From assembly GCA_947168325.1 (NCBI GenBank), contig CAMVLN010000106.1, forward strand, positions 1 through 5,408: 5,408 nucleotides of DNA. The letters run 5' to 3'. Position numbers and translations under genes: made by a program. Source of the stretch: an uncultured Elusimicrobia bacterium (lineage in GTDB: Bacteria > Elusimicrobiota > Endomicrobiia > Endomicrobiales > Endomicrobiaceae). Shown here one piece after another: positions 1-5,408 of this stretch (position 1 is the stretch's first letter; each line of letters begins with the position of its first letter). The notes below the pieces were generated by a model. That model ran no database searches, was not told where the DNA came from, and saw only the letters and a list, made by a program, of their open reading frames with translations.

Positions 1-726
1 TGTATAATTGCCATTAAGATTTTCATATTCTTTTATTTTTGTCATTTCTAAACATATTTTTGAAAAATTTTCTGCCAAGATAGATAACTGTTGAGAATAA
101 TCTATAGAATCATCAAAAGTTATAGAATCTTTTGAAACTTCTTTGCTATAAAAATCTTTAAACTTTTTTTCAATAGAATCTTTTATGTGCCAAGAGTCTT
201 CTGAATCAGTAATAAACTGAATAAAAAATTTATCTAAAAATTTTTTTATTTCTTGATTAGTGGTAATTTTATCTAAAAAAGTATTTATGGAATAATCTAT
301 ATAATCTTTATAAGAATCCAATATTTTATAGTTAGGTGAAAAGCCAAGTTGTAAAGCACAGGTTTTTATTATGATATTTATAAAGCTATCTATTGTCCTA
401 ACATTAAAATTATCGTAATTATATATTAATGTATTTATAGCTATTAAAGCATTATGTTGTATTTCTTCTGGCAAAAGATTTATATCATTAGTTATACTTT
501 TTACTTCTATACCTAAAGCTAGTTTTTTTAGTGTTTCTATTATTCTTTCTTTCATTTCAATAGTTGCTTTATTTGCAAATGTCAAAGCAAGAATATTTTG
601 TATTGGTGCTGTATTTTTTTTAGTTCTATCAAAATTTAGAAGTAAATTGATGTATCTTTTAGTTAAACTGTGAGTTTTCCCGGACCCTGCAGAAGCTTCA
701 ACTGATATAAAATTATTTTTTATCAT
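1..726 (-). CDS. UvrD/RecB/AddA-class ATP-dependent helicase (exonuclease V beta-like), N-terminal 242 residues
   Basis: This is a superfamily 1A helicase of the kind that unwinds DNA ends in recombinational repair (RecB/AddA/UvrD group), acting in the cytoplasm. Hand translation from the ATG at 726 is open to the window edge. Visible motifs: Walker A at residues 11-18 (ASAGSGKT), with the preceding FISVEASAGSGKT typical of RecB/AddA-like proteins; motif Ia at about 47-62 (ALTFANKATIEMKERI, matching the family TFTNKAA.EM..R pattern); motif Ib/Ic at about 109-115 (VRTIDSF), followed by a Lys/Asp-rich insertion as in the 1B subdomain. The DExx box, motifs III-VI and any nuclease domain lie off the left edge, so AddA, RecB and plain UvrD cannot be separated. 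It starts 21 bp after the smpB stop, with no clear Shine-Dalgarno, which suggests co-transcription and perhaps coupled translation. The gene is cut by the window and not visibly broken. Confidence 0.88.
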   Translation of the reverse strand, partial: MIKNNFISVEASAGSGKTHSLTKRYINLLLNFDRTKKNTAPIQNILALTFANKATIEMKERIIETLKKLALGIEVKSITNDINLLPEEIQHNALIAINTLIYNYDNFNVRTIDSFINIIIKTCALQLGFSPNYKILDSYKDYIDYSINTFLDKITTNQEIKKFLDKFFIQFITDSEDSWHIKDSIEKKFKDFYSKEVSKDSITFDDSIDYSQQLSILAENFSKICLEMTKIKEYENLNGNYT

Positions 727-747
727 TGTTTTTTTATAACAAGAAAA

Positions 748-1215
748 CTAAAAACCTTCTCTTTCTAATTCTCTTTTAATATCTTTTCTTTTTAAATCTT
801 CTTTTTTGTCGTAAGTAGTTTTACCTTTAGCAAGACTTATCAAAGCTTTTATTTTTCCATATTTTGATATATAAATTTCTAAAGGAACAACTGTTAATCC
901 TTTTTCTTTTGATTTAGCAAATATTTTAAAAATTTCTTTTTTATGTAAAAGAATTTTTCTCAATCTTTTTGCTTGATAGTCTTGTATATGTGTAGAAATT
1001 TGAAGATAAGGAGCAATATATACATTTTCTAAAAAAGCTTCTGCATTATTAAATCTTACTAAAGAATCTACTAAACTTGCATTATGTAACCTTAAAGATT
1101 TAACTTCATAACCTGATAAAACAATACCAGCTTCATATTCTTCTAAAATATGATAGTTATGATATGCTTTTTTATTTGTAACTAAAACTTTTTTTTCTGT
1201 ATTTTTTTTCGCCAC
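748..1215 (-). CDS. smpB: SsrA-binding protein SmpB
   Basis: SmpB binds tmRNA (SsrA) and delivers it to stalled ribosomes for trans-translation. The 155-residue length is normal for the family. The conserved blocks are present in order: an N-terminal AYHNYHILEEYEAGI.L.GYEVKSLR segment (about 18-42), the VYIAPY segment (about 65-70), RLRKILLHKKEI (84-95), GLTVVPLEIY (106-115), GKIKALISLAKGKTTYDKKE (120-139), then the basic C-terminal tail that occupies the mRNA channel (KREL.RE at 147-152). Most homologues have GTEVKS where this one has GYEVKS, with Y at residue 36. The start is GTG, preceded by AGGGA at a 6-base spacing. An ATG two bases upstream is in another frame and stops after 11 codons. 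No ssrA gene is seen in this window. It probably has its own promoter in the 131-bp gap upstream and is followed closely by a helicase gene. Confidence 0.97.
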   Translation of the reverse strand: MAKKNTEKKVLVTNKKAYHNYHILEEYEAGIVLSGYEVKSLRLHNASLVDSLVRFNNAEAFLENVYIAPYLQISTHIQDYQAKRLRKILLHKKEIFKIFAKSKEKGLTVVPLEIYISKYGKIKALISLAKGKTTYDKKEDLKRKDIKRELEREGF

Positions 1216-1346
1216 ATTATATCCCTAATTTTTATAGTTATCATTTTAGCAAAAGTATACAATTATAAAAACAAATAAAAATATCCTTTTTTTTAACATC
1301 TTATTATAGCAAACAATTAACTTAAAAAATTATTTTCTGTTATATG
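1216..1346 (-). promoter_or_regulatory. 131-bp intergenic region with candidate smpB promoter elements
   Basis: This is the largest gap in the window, between the exonuclease stop and smpB. On the minus strand it has two extended -10-like elements, TGCTATAAT at 1303-1311 and TGCTAAAAT at 1243-1251. A perfect TTGACA lies at 1345-1350, but it is 36 bases from the first -10 and so is not a normal partner. No convincing -35 is found at 16-18 bases from either -10. In DNA this AT-rich, such matches arise by chance, so only the general claim that smpB has a promoter here is reasonable; the exact element is undecided. No GC-rich hairpin with a T-run, and no small ORF with a ribosome binding site, was seen. 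Confidence 0.4.
1222..1226 (-). promoter_or_regulatory. Ribosome binding site of smpB that supports the GTG start
   Basis: The minus strand reads AGGGA, six bases (TATAAT), then GTG. The competing out-of-frame ATG at 1217 is only four bases away from AGGGA. The spacing and the continuous SmpB frame both favour GTG at 1215. Confidence 0.7.
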
Positions 1347-1949
1347 TCAATTTATTTTATTTCTTATATTTAATGACTGTTCAAAATATTTTGGTTCTAA
1401 AGAATTAATACCTTTTCTATAAAGATTTGCAAACAAATATTTTGATATAGCTTTCATAGTAAAAACATCTGCCATAGCTCTATGAACAGTGTTTACTTCA
1501 ATATCTAAAATTTTTGCAATATCACTAAGTTTATTAGATTCAAAACAAAAATATTGTCTAGCAATAATTAAAGTATCTAAAAAATACATTTCAGGAGAAT
1601 TTATGCCACTTTCCATTATTTGTTTTGATATAAAATTTAAATCAAAATAAGCATTATGACAAACCAAAATAAAACCATCTATAAAATCAGCAACATCTTT
1701 AGCTATATCCGAAAATGTAGGAGCATTCCTTACCATATCATTTGTTATACCATGTACTTGAGATGAAAAAACAGGAATATTACAACATGGATTAACAAGA
1801 GTATTAAATTCTGTTTCTACTCCATCAGAAATCTTTAACATAGCTATTTCACAAACTCTTGCACCGTGTTCAATAGATAACCCAGTTGTTTCTGTATCTA
1901 AAAAAATAAGATTATTTGGCTTGTTTGTTAATATCGCAGAAGGTATCAT
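1347..1949 (-). CDS. DnaQ-like DEDDh 3'-5' exonuclease (DNA polymerase III epsilon/PolC-type exonuclease domain)
   Basis: The 200-residue protein is a single RNase T/DnaQ exonuclease fold that removes nucleotides from 3' ends using two metal ions. Exo I is FLDTETTGL with D18 and E20. Exo II is LVCHNAYFDLNF with the catalytic D103. Exo III epsilon is VHRAMADV with H156 and D161, which makes it the DEDDh subtype. VHGIT (65-69) and LDTLIIAR (124-131) are further family signatures. The length suits a stand-alone proofreading-type subunit; E. coli epsilon is longer, with a C-terminal alpha-binding tail. The C-terminus here (about 175-200) is short and lysine/asparagine-rich, and no clamp-binding motif is obvious. 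It could be the replicative epsilon subunit or a repair/RNA-trimming exonuclease. The ATG at 1949 has AGGA five bases upstream. It follows the secreted CTD-like gene after 57 bp, in the same direction, with no visible terminator between. Confidence 0.9.
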   Translation of the reverse strand: MIPSAILTNKPNNLIFLDTETTGLSIEHGARVCEIAMLKISDGVETEFNTLVNPCCNIPVFSSQVHGITNDMVRNAPTFSDIAKDVADFIDGFILVCHNAYFDLNFISKQIMESGINSPEMYFLDTLIIARQYFCFESNKLSDIAKILDIEVNTVHRAMADVFTMKAISKYLFANLYRKGINSLEPKYFEQSLNIRNKIN

Positions 1950-1954
1950 TAAAA

Positions 1955-1958
1955 TCCT
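1955..1958 (-). promoter_or_regulatory. Ribosome binding site of the DnaQ-like exonuclease
   Basis: The minus strand reads AAAGGA, five bases, then ATG at 1949. An earlier ATG (1966) in this leader runs for only two codons before TAA and so does not compete. This fixes the start at 1949. Confidence 0.7.
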
Positions 1959-1966
1959 TTATTGCA

Positions 1967-1980
1967 TTAGATATTAGATA
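1967..1980 (-). repeat. Short tandem repeat, two copies of TATCTAA
   Basis: In the 57-bp gap ahead of the exonuclease, the minus strand has the 7-mer TATCTAA twice in direct succession, just upstream of the ribosome binding site. It may be a small binding site or a chance product of the AT-rich composition. No function can be assigned. Confidence 0.35.
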
Positions 1981-2006
1981 TCAAAATATATTAAAATTTT
2001 TTGTTA

Positions 2007-2459
2007 TCATCTTATAACTACAATTTTACCATCATGTTTACTACCATCATTTTCTTTAATAATCCAAATATATACACCACTCTCAACATAATTATAACTA
2101 TTATCTTTTCCATCCCAATGAATAGTATGGTCTCTATCTTCTTTATGAGTTTGTGGCAGAGGAATTAATTTTTCATTTTGAATAGTCCAATTTTTTTCTC
2201 TTATAAGATGACCTGCAATATCATAAATTCTTAATATACCATGACAATTATCATCGTTTTTAGCATTTACACCTTTAAATTTTACCCACCCATCTGCTGT
2301 ATATGCACCGTGCTTCATTTGATCTCCTACATCATTATTTAAAGATTTACTGGATTCTGGAATCCAAGGATTAGGATAAACTATTAATTTACTGTTTTTT
2401 GCATATATAGGTACAACTAATAGAAAAAATATTAATATTGATATTAGCTTTTTTATCAT
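2007..2459 (-). CDS. Secreted single-domain protein resembling a FlgD Ig-like/type IX secretion C-terminal domain
   Basis: The protein has 150 residues. Residues 1-20 form a Sec signal peptide (KK, then a hydrophobic core ISILIFFLLVVPIYA, cleavage after A20). No lipobox cysteine is present, so it is probably periplasmic or exported. The mature 130 residues look like one beta-sandwich with the hallmarks of FlgD-Ig and type IX CTD domains: YPNPW at 28-32, GILRIYDIAGHLIRE at 74-88, IHWDGKDN at 113-120, then VESGVYIWIIK at 125-135 and a terminal GKIVVIR. Such domains normally sit at the end of large secreted proteins as sorting or attachment modules; here there is no cargo. Residues 33-73 form an insertion rich in N, D and G. 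The start codon overlaps the stop of the barrel-TPR gene (ATGA) with only a weak ribosome binding site, which indicates translational coupling and a shared task at the envelope. Its exact role is unknown. Confidence 0.8.
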   Translation of the reverse strand: MIKKLISILIFFLLVVPIYAKNSKLIVYPNPWIPESSKSLNNDVGDQMKHGAYTADGWVKFKGVNAKNDDNCHGILRIYDIAGHLIREKNWTIQNEKLIPLPQTHKEDRDHTIHWDGKDNSYNYVESGVYIWIIKENDGSKHDGKIVVIR

Positions 2460-4606
2460 CTTATTCTATCCAATGCTCTTTTAGCTTCAATTTTATTAGG
2501 TTTAAAATATAATGCTTTCCTAAAATATTCCGTTGCTTTATCTATCTCATTTTTACTATAAAATATCATACCTTTTTCATAAAACTCTTGTGCAACTTTA
2601 TCTACAACATTATCTAATTCCATCTTTGCAGAAATATTGTCCGGGTTATATTCTAATGCTTTTTTATAATTTGTTGCCGCTTCTTTAAATTTATTTTTTC
2701 CAGCTGCAACTAAACCTTTTTTATAATATTTTTCTGATAAGTTTTGACTAATACTTGAAATATAATTTGATGAATTTCTTAAATATTCTTCAAATTCATA
2801 TTTTTCTGCAATATCCTTTGCTTTCTTAAAATAATCAATAGCATCTTCTGCTTTCCCTTTTTCATAATATTTTAAACCTTTTTCATAAAAATCATATAAC
2901 ATATCTTTAACCTTATTTTGTTCATTTCTAAGGGCAGTATCTCTTTCTGCTTCTGCAATTTCTTGAATATTCATTTTTGCTTTATCAATTAACTCTTGAA
3001 CATCTATTCTATGAGGAGCAACAACAATAACTGCCTCAAAATATTTTATAGCTTCCTCATATTCACCATTTTTATAATATTTCATACCCTCTTTATAAAT
3101 TTCTGTAGCTTTATCTGAAGAAATCTTAGCAAGACGATTATCAAGATTTAAAATTTCCTCTTTTGCAATAGCATTTTCAGAATCTATATCTAGCAAATAT
3201 TGTAAAGTCTCTCTTGCTTTAACTAAATCGCCTTTTTTATAAAATTTTTTGTATCTGTCCCAAAGATATTCTATTCTATCACTATTTTCTGCTCTAGACT
3301 GTTCAACTTTAACATCGTTTGTTACTTGTTCACCTTTTTCTATACCATATTTTGCTAACTTATTTGTAGGATCAATATCTAAAATCATTCTATAATATTT
3401 ATCTGATGTTACAATATCATTTTTAGATAAAGCCTTATCTGCTTTTTTCATATATATAGAAATTTTATCCATATTATAATAATCGTCAATTTTTGCAAGC
3501 TCATCCACAATTTTTCTTAAATATTCTTGAGAAGGAACATGGTCCGGATAAACAGCTAAAATATCATCAAATTGTTTTCTGGCATTTATGAAATCTTTTG
3601 CATAAAAACTTGCTTCAGCTTGCCTAAAATGGTTATTTAAATAATATGTATAAGCTGTTTTTTTATTCATAAAATCACCAAAAGCTGTACTAATACTAAA
3701 CTGATGTGTCGCATTTAAATCGGATGTAGGAATAAAAGCATAATCAAAATTTAAACCTTGAAACTGAAGACCTACTCCCATTCTTGTATTATTAAATATA
3801 GAATTTTCACCACACTTAATACCAAATCTAAAAGCTAAAAAATACACCGGATTAAAAGAGAATCCTATACTTGTAAAATTGTCACTATCTTTTACACTAT
3901 TAAAATCTATTGCTACCTTTACATTATAAAAATCTTCATAATTAAAACCTAAACCAACCACCAGTGTTTGTGGCAAACAAAATTTTTCTTTTACATATTT
4001 CTGATCAGTTCCAAAATTTTTTAAGGCAAAACCAAAACTTAAACATTGTATTGTAGGAACAGCAAAAAGTCCACCGACATCTAATGCAATTGATTCCGAA
4101 AGATAATCAGCTAAAGAACTTCTTATAAATTTTAAACTTACACCAATACCACCATAATCTATAAATGTGGGGAGATATCTTTTTAACGGTAAAGAATAAT
4201 TCAACTGTGCAGATATATCATAACTATTACCTAAATTACTTATTTTTTGACCAAGATTATCTAAATAATCTCCGGTCTTATAGTCAACATACATCATGGA
4301 TGCACCAAAAATACCTATTGAACTAAAAAATGCAACTCCTACATAGTCATACTGTATATTTCCTGTAATATTTGATACAGCCAAAGTTGCTACTGTTCTA
4401 TAAACTCCAACTGTAGATGATGGATTTACAATTGAACCGGTAACAAAATGAGATTGCAAAGCTACACCTGTATCACCCATACCTGAACTTATTGAGTCTG
4501 GATTTATTGCAAAAATTTTTCCCGTTGCATAAACATTTTGAAATGATAGTATACAAAAATTTAAAACTAGTAACGAACTTATTATTTTTTTCATCTTTAT
4601 TTCCAT
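2456..4606 (-). CDS. PorV/PorQ-type outer-membrane beta-barrel fused to a C-terminal TPR array
   Basis: The 716-residue protein has a signal peptide at 1-27 (cleavage after VYA). About 31-312 is a PorV/PorQ (UPF0164-like) barrel: the entry motif SGMGDTGVAL at 41-50 followed by IVNPSS at 59-64 is typical, and alternating hydrophobic/polar strands rich in G and aromatics follow, ending with a beta-signal-like strand QFSISTAFGDF (302-312). Residues 315-716 are helical, with about seven TPR units beginning near 328, 386, 450, 503, 573, 627 and 675; clear examples are GMKYYKNGEYEEAIKYFEAV (508-527) and the P-N-rich ends such as YNPDN (653-657). The TPRs should face the periplasm and bind partners. 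In Bacteroidota, PorV is the type IX shuttle that binds CTD-bearing cargo; whether this homologue does so is inference. AAGGA lies ten bases before ATG 4606. M5 (ATG at 4594) would give a more typical signal peptide start and is a real alternative. Just downstream, and overlapping, is a CTD-like secreted protein. Confidence 0.85.
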   Translation of the reverse strand: MEIKMKKIISSLLVLNFCILSFQNVYATGKIFAINPDSISSGMGDTGVALQSHFVTGSIVNPSSTVGVYRTVATLAVSNITGNIQYDYVGVAFFSSIGIFGASMMYVDYKTGDYLDNLGQKISNLGNSYDISAQLNYSLPLKRYLPTFIDYGGIGVSLKFIRSSLADYLSESIALDVGGLFAVPTIQCLSFGFALKNFGTDQKYVKEKFCLPQTLVVGLGFNYEDFYNVKVAIDFNSVKDSDNFTSIGFSFNPVYFLAFRFGIKCGENSIFNNTRMGVGLQFQGLNFDYAFIPTSDLNATHQFSISTAFGDFMNKKTAYTYYLNNHFRQAEASFYAKDFINARKQFDDILAVYPDHVPSQEYLRKIVDELAKIDDYYNMDKISIYMKKADKALSKNDIVTSDKYYRMILDIDPTNKLAKYGIEKGEQVTNDVKVEQSRAENSDRIEYLWDRYKKFYKKGDLVKARETLQYLLDIDSENAIAKEEILNLDNRLAKISSDKATEIYKEGMKYYKNGEYEEAIKYFEAVIVVAPHRIDVQELIDKAKMNIQEIAEAERDTALRNEQNKVKDMLYDFYEKGLKYYEKGKAEDAIDYFKKAKDIAEKYEFEEYLRNSSNYISSISQNLSEKYYKKGLVAAGKNKFKEAATNYKKALEYNPDNISAKMELDNVVDKVAQEFYEKGMIFYSKNEIDKATEYFRKALYFKPNKIEAKRALDRIR

Positions 4607-4621
4607 ATGATAAGAATCCTT

Positions 4622-4649
4622 AATATAAGTTTAAAACTGTATTTTACAA
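4622..4649 (-). promoter_or_regulatory. Candidate internal promoter of the barrel-TPR/CTD-like gene pair
   Basis: In the 47-bp gap after the response regulator the minus strand reads TTGTAA (4644-4649), 16 bases, then TATATT (4622-4627), followed by the ribosome binding site AAGGA at 4617-4621. The spacer contains the near-palindrome AGTTTTAAACT (4628-4638), a possible operator. The match is moderate (4/6 and 5/6 to the sigma-70 consensus) in AT-rich DNA, so it is only a candidate. The -10 lies unusually close to the ribosome binding site, so the leader would be very short. Confidence 0.3.
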
Positions 4650-4653
4650 AATT

Positions 4654-5358
4654 TCAAATCGTTTTGTTATCATGATTATTAGCAACCAGTTTGAATCCCC
4701 TACCAAAAATTGTAACAATTTTGTTTCCCCATGTTCCTAATGCTTGTCTTAAATTTTTAATATGAGTATCTATAGTCCTAGTTGTAACCTCAATACTATA
4801 ACCAAAAACTTCTTCTAAAATATATTCTCTACTTAAAACTATATTAGGTTTCGACAAAAACATATATAACAAGTCAAATTCTTTTGGTCTTAATTTAATT
4901 TCTTTACCTTTTATTGATACCGACATAGAATCTAAATTTATAACCAAACCATCTACTTCAAAAATTTTATTTTCTATTTTCCTAATTACTCTTCTTAATA
5001 AAGCTTTAATCCTTGCAACAAACTCCTTATTGCTAAATGGTTTAGTTATATAATCATCTGCACCAACTTCTAAACCAATTACCTTATCCACTTCTGTAGA
5101 TTCCACTGTTAACATAATTACCGGAATATTTTTTGTTTCTATATTTGCTCTTACTAATCTACATAACTCTATTCCACCTACTTGTGGCATTTTGACATCA
5201 AGTATAATTAAATCTGGTTTTATTTTTAAAATTTTTTTGTATCCATCATCTGTATCAGCACATTTAATGACTTTAAAGTTTTCTTTTTCCAAAATATCTG
5301 CCACCAACTCTCTTATTGCCTCTTCATCATCAACAATAATAATTTGCTTTTCAAACAT
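4654..5358 (-). CDS. OmpR/PhoB-family two-component response regulator
   Basis: The 234 residues consist of a receiver domain (about 5-120) and a winged-helix DNA-binding domain (about 132-226), a normal length for the family. The phosphorylation machinery is intact: acidic pair D10/D11, phospho-acceptor D54 in LILDVKMP context, switch T84, Y103, and K106 in YITKPF. The output domain shows the LRPKEFDLLYMFLSKPN segment (156-172) and the recognition helix in RTIDTHIKNLRQAL (194-207), then the wing IFGRGFKL (217-224). It should therefore be a phosphorylation-controlled transcription factor. No histidine kinase is encoded in the window; the kinase may lie upstream or elsewhere. AGGAG is placed six bases before ATG 5358. 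The gene for an outer-membrane protein follows 47 bp downstream, so control of envelope genes, possibly its own operon, is a reasonable inference but is not shown by the sequence. Confidence 0.95.
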   Translation of the reverse strand: MFEKQIIIVDDEEAIRELVADILEKENFKVIKCADTDDGYKKILKIKPDLIILDVKMPQVGGIELCRLVRANIETKNIPVIMLTVESTEVDKVIGLEVGADDYITKPFSNKEFVARIKALLRRVIRKIENKIFEVDGLVINLDSMSVSIKGKEIKLRPKEFDLLYMFLSKPNIVLSREYILEEVFGYSIEVTTRTIDTHIKNLRQALGTWGNKIVTIFGRGFKLVANNHDNKTI

Positions 5359-5408
5359 TAAATGCTCCTACTAAAAATTATACCTCTATCTGCATTCTCT
5401 TCTTCTTT
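5358..5408 (-). CDS. Possible C-terminal tail of an unidentified upstream gene
   Basis: From the right edge one minus-strand frame is open for 16 codons (KEEENADRGIIFSRSI) and ends in TAA, whose last base is the first base of the response-regulator ATG (TAATG). This junction is common inside operons. It does not resemble a histidine kinase end (no G-rich ATP-lid or final beta-strand pattern), and no family can be named from 16 residues. A second frame ends at 5378 (KKKRMQIEV) and could be the real one instead. Confidence 0.35.
   Translation of the reverse strand, partial: KEEENADRGIIFSRSI
5365..5369 (-). promoter_or_regulatory. Strong ribosome binding site of the response regulator
   Basis: The minus strand reads AGGAG, six bases, then ATG at 5358. 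This is the strongest Shine-Dalgarno in the window and fixes the start of the regulator. It would sit inside the last codons of the putative upstream ORF. Confidence 0.8.

Noticed and set aside
1287..1294. Run of eight As on the minus strand (Ts on plus) as an intrinsic terminator tail
   Set aside because: No stable stem precedes it on either strand; it is an ordinary homopolymer in AT-rich intergenic DNA.
1981..2005. AT-rich inverted repeat (AAAAT...ATTTT) after the CTD-like gene as a possible terminator
   Set aside because: It has no G/C in the stem and no well-formed hairpin followed by a T run. Such matches are expected in this base composition.
1983..2010. Mini-ORF ATG ATA ACA ... TGA starting at the end of the CTD-like gene
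   Set aside because: It is only nine codons long, without a Shine-Dalgarno and with no recognisable product.
4500..4606. Lipoprotein signal in the barrel-TPR protein (cysteine C18 in the hydrophobic core)
   Set aside because: The residues before C18 (LNF) do not fit a lipobox, and the VYA site after residue 27 is a better signal peptidase I site.
2003..4673. Repeated ATGATAAC(AAAA) at 4666-4673, 2003-2010 and 1237-1244 on the minus strand, near gene ends or starts
   Set aside because: Three copies of a short AT-rich word in 5.4 kb of very AT-rich DNA are not far from chance. Two copies overlap coding sequence, and no flanking sequence is conserved.
5192..5374. Plus-strand open frame of 60 codons
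   Set aside because: It lies almost entirely antisense to the response-regulator receiver domain, has low-complexity S/I/F-rich content and shows no ribosome binding site. It is a shadow of the real gene.
1..5408. CRISPR array, tRNA/rRNA genes, transposase or phage genes
   Set aside because: No regularly spaced repeats, cloverleaf-like or rRNA-like segments, or transposase or integrase motifs were seen on either strand.

Overview
The window is very AT-rich and densely coded, and every convincing gene reads on the minus strand. Read in the direction of transcription (high to low coordinates) the order is: the last codons of an unidentified upstream ORF, an OmpR/PhoB-type response regulator, an outer-membrane beta-barrel of the PorV/PorQ type fused to a periplasmic TPR array, a small secreted protein that is essentially one FlgD-Ig/type IX-CTD-like beta-sandwich domain, a DnaQ-like DEDDh 3'-5' exonuclease, SmpB, and the N-terminal part of a UvrD/RecB/AddA-class helicase that runs off the left edge.

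The organism is a Gram-negative-type (diderm) bacterium, because there are two Sec signal peptides and a beta-barrel outer-membrane protein. Low G+C, PorV-like barrels carrying TPR domains and FlgD-Ig/CTD-like domains together fit Elusimicrobiota (Endomicrobia-like) best. Spirochaetes or another PorV-bearing phylum remain possible. This placement is inference from gene content, not from a tree.

Layout: 5358-5408 is the possible tail of an upstream ORF, whose stop overlaps the response-regulator start (TAATG). 4654-5358 is the response regulator. A 47-bp gap with a candidate promoter precedes the barrel-TPR gene (2456-4606). That gene overlaps the secreted CTD-like gene (2007-2459) by four bases (ATGA), so these two are almost certainly translated as a pair. 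A 57-bp gap leads to the exonuclease (1347-1949). The longest non-coding stretch, 131 bp (1216-1346), has promoter-like elements ahead of smpB (748-1215, GTG start). The helicase begins 21 bp after the smpB stop, in the same reading frame. There is no non-coding stretch over 300 bp, and no tRNA, rRNA, CRISPR array, insertion sequence or GC-rich intrinsic terminator was recognised.

Two functional blocks are visible. The envelope block (regulator, barrel-TPR, secreted CTD-like domain) is the more novel part: an outer-membrane shuttle-type barrel translationally coupled to a cargo-less sorting-domain-like protein. The second block (exonuclease, SmpB, helicase) is housekeeping: DNA repair/replication and rescue of stalled ribosomes.
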